Shown here piece after piece: positions 61,144 through 64,000 of a stretch of DNA of 64,000 nucleotides (position 1 is the stretch's first letter; each line of letters opens with the position of its first letter). Position numbers and translations under genes: made by a program. The stretch is from Paraneptunicella aestuarii (GTDB taxonomy: Bacteria; Pseudomonadota; Gammaproteobacteria; Enterobacterales; Alteromonadaceae). The notes beneath the pieces are model-generated. The model was not told where the DNA came from. It made no database searches and saw nothing but the letters and a program-made list of their open reading frames with translations. The stretch spans positions 3,100,001 through 3,164,000 of the forward strand of contig NZ_CP074570.1 of NCBI RefSeq assembly GCF_019900845.1, given 5' to 3'.

Positions 61144-64000
61144 TTAAAGCCCTTTTATCAACTTCACGGCCTGCTCAGTATCCAAGGCGTCGTCGTCAAT
61201 CTGGTTAATAATGTCTTCCAAAGACTCAAAATCCGCCTTCACATCAATGGTGACAGGGGCTGGCTGAGCCTCGAAAGCATTGTCAGACCAGTAAACTTCT
61301 TTCGCAAATGGGTAGGTTGGCAAACTCATTCGGTTAGGATTTTTCCCACCATAAAGTTTTTGCCAGCGAACATCCAGTCCTTTTACCCACATATCGACTA
61401 ATTTTGTGAGTTTTTTGCGTGCAATCCACTTATCAACCGCTTCCTGCATGTCTTCATCCTGGCTAATAATGCTCATACCATCGGCATTTAACTTCACCTG
61501 CCCCTGATACATATCAGCAACATCTTTCTTGCCATAAACAAAGCCACTCAACTTCTCAGCCAAATCATCAACACTGGAAACGATAAAGCCCAAACGCTCT
61601 TCCATCGCTTCACGGCCAATTTGCAAGGTATACGCCATGGAACGAATGTTGATATCACCGATTGCCGCATCCCCTTCCGGCTGACCTTCCTGAGCCTTGC
61701 GAATGAAATCCAGCAAATCACTGGCTTTTTGCTGCAACTGCTCAGCAGACTTTGCCGACAACGGAATAATGAACTGCTCATTCGCTGCAACAGGCTCAAC
61801 AACAGCTTGTGCCACAGGTTGATACTCCTGAATAATCACGTGCGCATTAGAACCACCCGCACCGAAAGACGATACGCCAGCAATACGAGGCACTTCTTTG
61901 CCATCAACCTTCGGACGTTCCCAATCTTTCAACGTCTGATTAACAATGAACGGCGTGCTTTCAAAGTCGATATTCGGGTTCAAACGTGCAGAGTGCAGCG
62001 AAGGTACAATCTTCTTATGCTTCAATTGCAGCAACACTTTAGTCACACCCGACACACCCGCCGCCGCTTCACAGTGACCCACGTTCGACTTGGTAGAACC
62101 AATCAAACAATACTGCTTGTCTTTGGTGTACTTGCTGTAAGCCTGAACCAAAGCCGCAATCTCGATGGGGTCACCCAGCTTGGTGCCCGTACCGTGTGCT
62201 TCGATGTAGCTAACATGGCGAGGATCGACATTGGCATCTTTTAATGCGCGCCCAATCACCGCCGCCTGCGCAACCGGGTTAGGTACAGAGTAACCATTGG
62301 TCTTACCGCCGTGGTTCAAAGCACTGCCTTTAATCAAGCCATAAATGTGATGACCATCACGCTCAGCTTCCGACAAGCGCTTCAGTACCAACACACCCAC
62401 GCCTTCGCCTGGAATGTAACCGTCGCCACCTTCACCGAAGCTTTGGCAATGACCGTCATTAGAGATGAACTGACCCGCACTTAACATGGTGTACTTGTCG
62501 GCACGAATGCTCACGTTCACACCACCTGCGATAGCTAAATCGGTGCGACCAGTACGCAAATCCTGACAAGCCAAATGCAACGAGGTCAACGACGATGAAC
62601 ACATGGTGTCAACCTGCATACTCGGGCCATGCAGGTTCATGATGTAAGACACTCGGTTCGCCACCGTTGCCAAACTACCTGCCAACTTGTACTCACCGTA
62701 GGTCACACCTACATACACGCCCACCTGACCTTTCAAATCATCTTCAGAAGGAATTTGCAGGGTTTCGCGAGTGTAGCCCGCGTCTTCAATCGCCATCCAC
62801 GCATGTTGTAAGAACAAGCGCTCTTGTGGATCCATAATCTCGGCTTCAACCGGAGAAATGTTGAAGAACAAGGGATCGAACTCATCAACACCCTTGATAA
62901 AGCCACCCCACTTACTGAAATGGCGGCCTTTCTGAGTGCGATCGTCGGTATAATGCACTTCCCAATCCCAACGATCTTTCGGTACTTCTTCTACGCAATC
63001 TTTACCGTCGCGTAGATTCATCCAGTATTCTTCCACATTGATGGATTGCGGATAACGTCCCGCCAAGCCCACTACTGCGATAGGTTCTTTGCTCAAACCA
63101 GTGCCGCCCATTTCGCTGCGCTGACGGTTGCCTCTTCTGCCTTTGCTCATGGCAACAGGAGCAGTCGTTGCAGTGCTTGTCAATGAACCCGCTGGCGCAG
63201 CTGGAGCCATCGCAACAGGTGCCGCACCCGATTGTGGAGCGAACATCTGCATAAGCTGTTCTACATAAGTATCAATCAAGAATTCACTTAACTGACGAAT
63301 GGTTTGATATTCATAGAACAATGTCTTGGACAAGGTGCCGAAGGTTTTCTCCAACTGCGCCGTTAAGTCCATCGACATAATGGAATCAATACCGTATTTC
63401 TCTAATGCTGCTTGCGGGTCGATCTTGCTGGCAGGCATCTTCAACACTTCAGAGAATTCACCGCACAGGAAGCTGTCGGTTTTCTCTAACAGAGCTTCTG
63501 GAGAAAGAGCCTCTTGTGCCGGAGCCGGTGCCGCAACCACAGGCGCAGCAGCAACTACTGGTGCTGCGACTACTTCCGGTTCATCAGTCACAATGCTTGC
63601 AGTCTGGCGCAGTTTCGCCAGATTACCTTCCAGCACAATGGTCTGATTACGTTGCAACGTTAAGCTTCTGTATAGCGCCTGCATACCGGTTTCGGTCTGC
63701 ATCATGCGCATACCCGTGGTTTGCTGCAACATCTCATGAGTGGCTTCATCAACATGCATGCCGCCCTCAGCCCATAACGGCCAGTTAATCGACAAGCTAT
63801 GACCCTGACGCTTACCGGCTTTAACCAGGTTATTACGGTAAACCGCAAACTGATCCATAAAGCCGTTCGCTGACGCGTAATCCACCTGTCCTACGTTACC
63901 GATTGGCGATGCCACCGATGAGAAGAACAGCATGAAATCTAACGCCATGTCTTTCGTGGCTTCATCCAGATTCACAGAACCTGTTACTTTCGGCGCTAAT
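61144..64000 (-). CDS. Trans-AT polyketide synthase, C-terminal part (KR-ACP-KS-docking), cut by the window edge
   Basis: The frame is open to position 64000, so the N-terminal part is missing. Visible domains: the C-terminal half of a KR (64000 to about 63620, YASAN with catalytic Tyr and Asn), ACP (Ser codon 63382-63384, YGIDSIMSM), KS1 (about 63090-61810; Cys codon 62599-62601, EAHGTGT, KSNVGHC) and the trans-AT flanking segment. It ends in a C-terminal docking segment (61260-61144, LEDIINQIDDDALDTEQAVK) that should pair with the helices opening the next PKS, so one module (KS1 | DH1-KR1-ACP1) is split over two proteins. No AT is present. Translation of the next gene starts 464 bases downstream, beyond the repeats. 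Confidence 0.93.
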   Translation of the reverse strand, partial: LAPKVTGSVNLDEATKDMALDFMLFFSSVASPIGNVGQVDYASANGFMDQFAVYRNNLVKAGKRQGHSLSINWPLWAEGGMHVDEATHEMLQQTTGMRMMQTETGMQALYRSLTLQRNQTIVLEGNLAKLRQTASIVTDEPEVVAAPVVAAAPVVAAPAPAQEALSPEALLEKTDSFLCGEFSEVLKMPASKIDPQAALEKYGIDSIMSMDLTAQLEKTFGTLSKTLFYEYQTIRQLSEFLIDTYVEQLMQMFAPQSGAAPVAMAPAAPAGSLTSTATTAPVAMSKGRRGNRQRSEMGGTGLSKEPIAVVGLAGRYPQSINVEEYWMNLRDGKDCVEEVPKDRWDWEVHYTDDRTQKGRHFSKWGGFIKGVDEFDPLFFNISPVEAEIMDPQERLFLQHAWMAIEDAGYTRETLQIPSEDDLKGQVGVYVGVTYGEYKLAGSLATVANRVSYIMNLHGPSMQVDTMCSSSLTSLHLACQDLRTGRTDLAIAGGVNVSIRADKYTMLSAGQFISNDGHCQSFGEGGDGYIPGEGVGVLVLKRLSEAERDGHHIYGLIKGSALNHGGKTNGYSVPNPVAQAAVIGRALKDANVDPRHVSYIEAHGTGTKLGDPIEIAALVQAYSKYTKDKQYCLIGSTKSNVGHCEAAAGVSGVTKVLLQLKHKKIVPSLHSARLNPNIDFESTPFIVNQTLKDWERPKVDGKEVPRIAGVSSFGAGGSNAHVIIQEYQPVAQAVVEPVAANEQFIIPLSAKSAEQLQQKASDLLDFIRKAQEGQPEGDAAIGDINIRSMAYTLQIGREAMEERLGFIVSSVDDLAEKLSGFVYGKKDVADMYQGQVKLNADGMSIISQDEDMQEAVDKWIARKKLTKLVDMWVKGLDVRWQKLYGGKNPNRMSLPTYPFAKEVYWSDNAFEAQPAPVTIDVKADFESLEDIINQIDDDALDTEQAVKLIKGL

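Noticed and set aside
61621..62244. 207-codon plus-strand frame opposite KS1
   Set aside because: Antisense to a well-conserved KS domain; its residues follow from the opposite-strand codons, and similar antisense frames recur opposite the other KS domains.
46361..64000. Polyunsaturated fatty acid (Pfa-type) synthase
   Set aside because: No tandem ACP array, no ER (PfaD) and no cis AT; module order and KS flanking segments are those of trans-AT PKSs.
1..64000. tRNA, rRNA or integrase/transposase genes marking a genomic island
   Set aside because: None were recognised on either strand, so no island boundary or attachment site can be supported.

Overview
The window looks like chromosomal DNA of a marine-type gammaproteobacterium (Alteromonadales/Cellvibrionales/Oceanospirillales-like). 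The grounds are roughly 45% GC, a TonB-dependent receptor of the 'TAQKR' class, a PaaX-controlled phenylacetate operon, and a trans-AT polyketide synthase (PKS). The exact taxon cannot be read from the sequence.

Layout. 1-7 kb: the first codons of an unidentified minus-strand gene, an AT-rich gene-free kilobase, an FMN/Fe-S glutamate-synthase-like oxidoreductase, a secD without secF, and an ActP-type symporter with its DUF485 partner. 7-23.4 kb: a phenylacetate block. A TonB-dependent receptor and paaK run leftward; paaZ, paaG-paaI-paaJ, paaABCDE, paaX and a fused paaF/paaH-type gene run rightward; paaY is the only minus-strand gene among them. Two promoters (paaK/paaZ and paaA) share an 11-19-11 bp inverted repeat in the same position over -35 and -10, the best candidate PaaX operator. 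24-31 kb: a homogentisate block with a MarR regulator, an MBL-fold protein, an MhaA-like hydroxylase with its DUF2783 partner, hmgA and fahA. It would feed 3-hydroxyphenylacetate to homogentisate and on to fumarylacetoacetate cleavage; maleylacetoacetate isomerase is not seen. 31-36 kb: a TPR protein with a degenerate receiver domain, an HNH protein, an Atm1-type ABC exporter and a metallophosphoesterase.

36-64 kb: the left part of a trans-AT PKS locus, all on the minus strand. In transcription order (right to left): a PKS running off the right edge (KR-ACP-KS-docking), a 4,772-residue PKS (docking-DH-KR-ACP-KS-DH-KR-ACP-KS-KR-ACP-KS-DH), a PksB/BaeB-like MBL hydrolase, HMG-CoA-synthase homologue, ECH1-type dehydratase, donor ACP, decarboxylative KS (Cys to Ser), an alpha/beta hydrolase, a free-standing malonyl-type AT with a C-terminal extension, a secreted PQQ-dependent dehydrogenase, a second AT of the acyl-hydrolase type, and the metallophosphoesterase. 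No PKS has a cis AT, so the free AT must load them. The HMGS/ECH1/ACP/KS set is a beta-branching cassette, but ECH2 is missing and none of the four visible PKS ACPs carries the beta-branch tryptophan. No thioesterase domain is visible and the large PKS ends in KS-DH without an ACP, so the rest of the assembly line should lie beyond the right edge.

The most unexpected non-coding signal is a family of three ~105-bp imperfect palindromes (46248-46353, 60785-60888, 60989-61095) around the large PKS gene. Their two inner hairpins keep loops and linkers while the stem sequences change with compensation. A 3 x 25-bp tandem repeat separates two of them.
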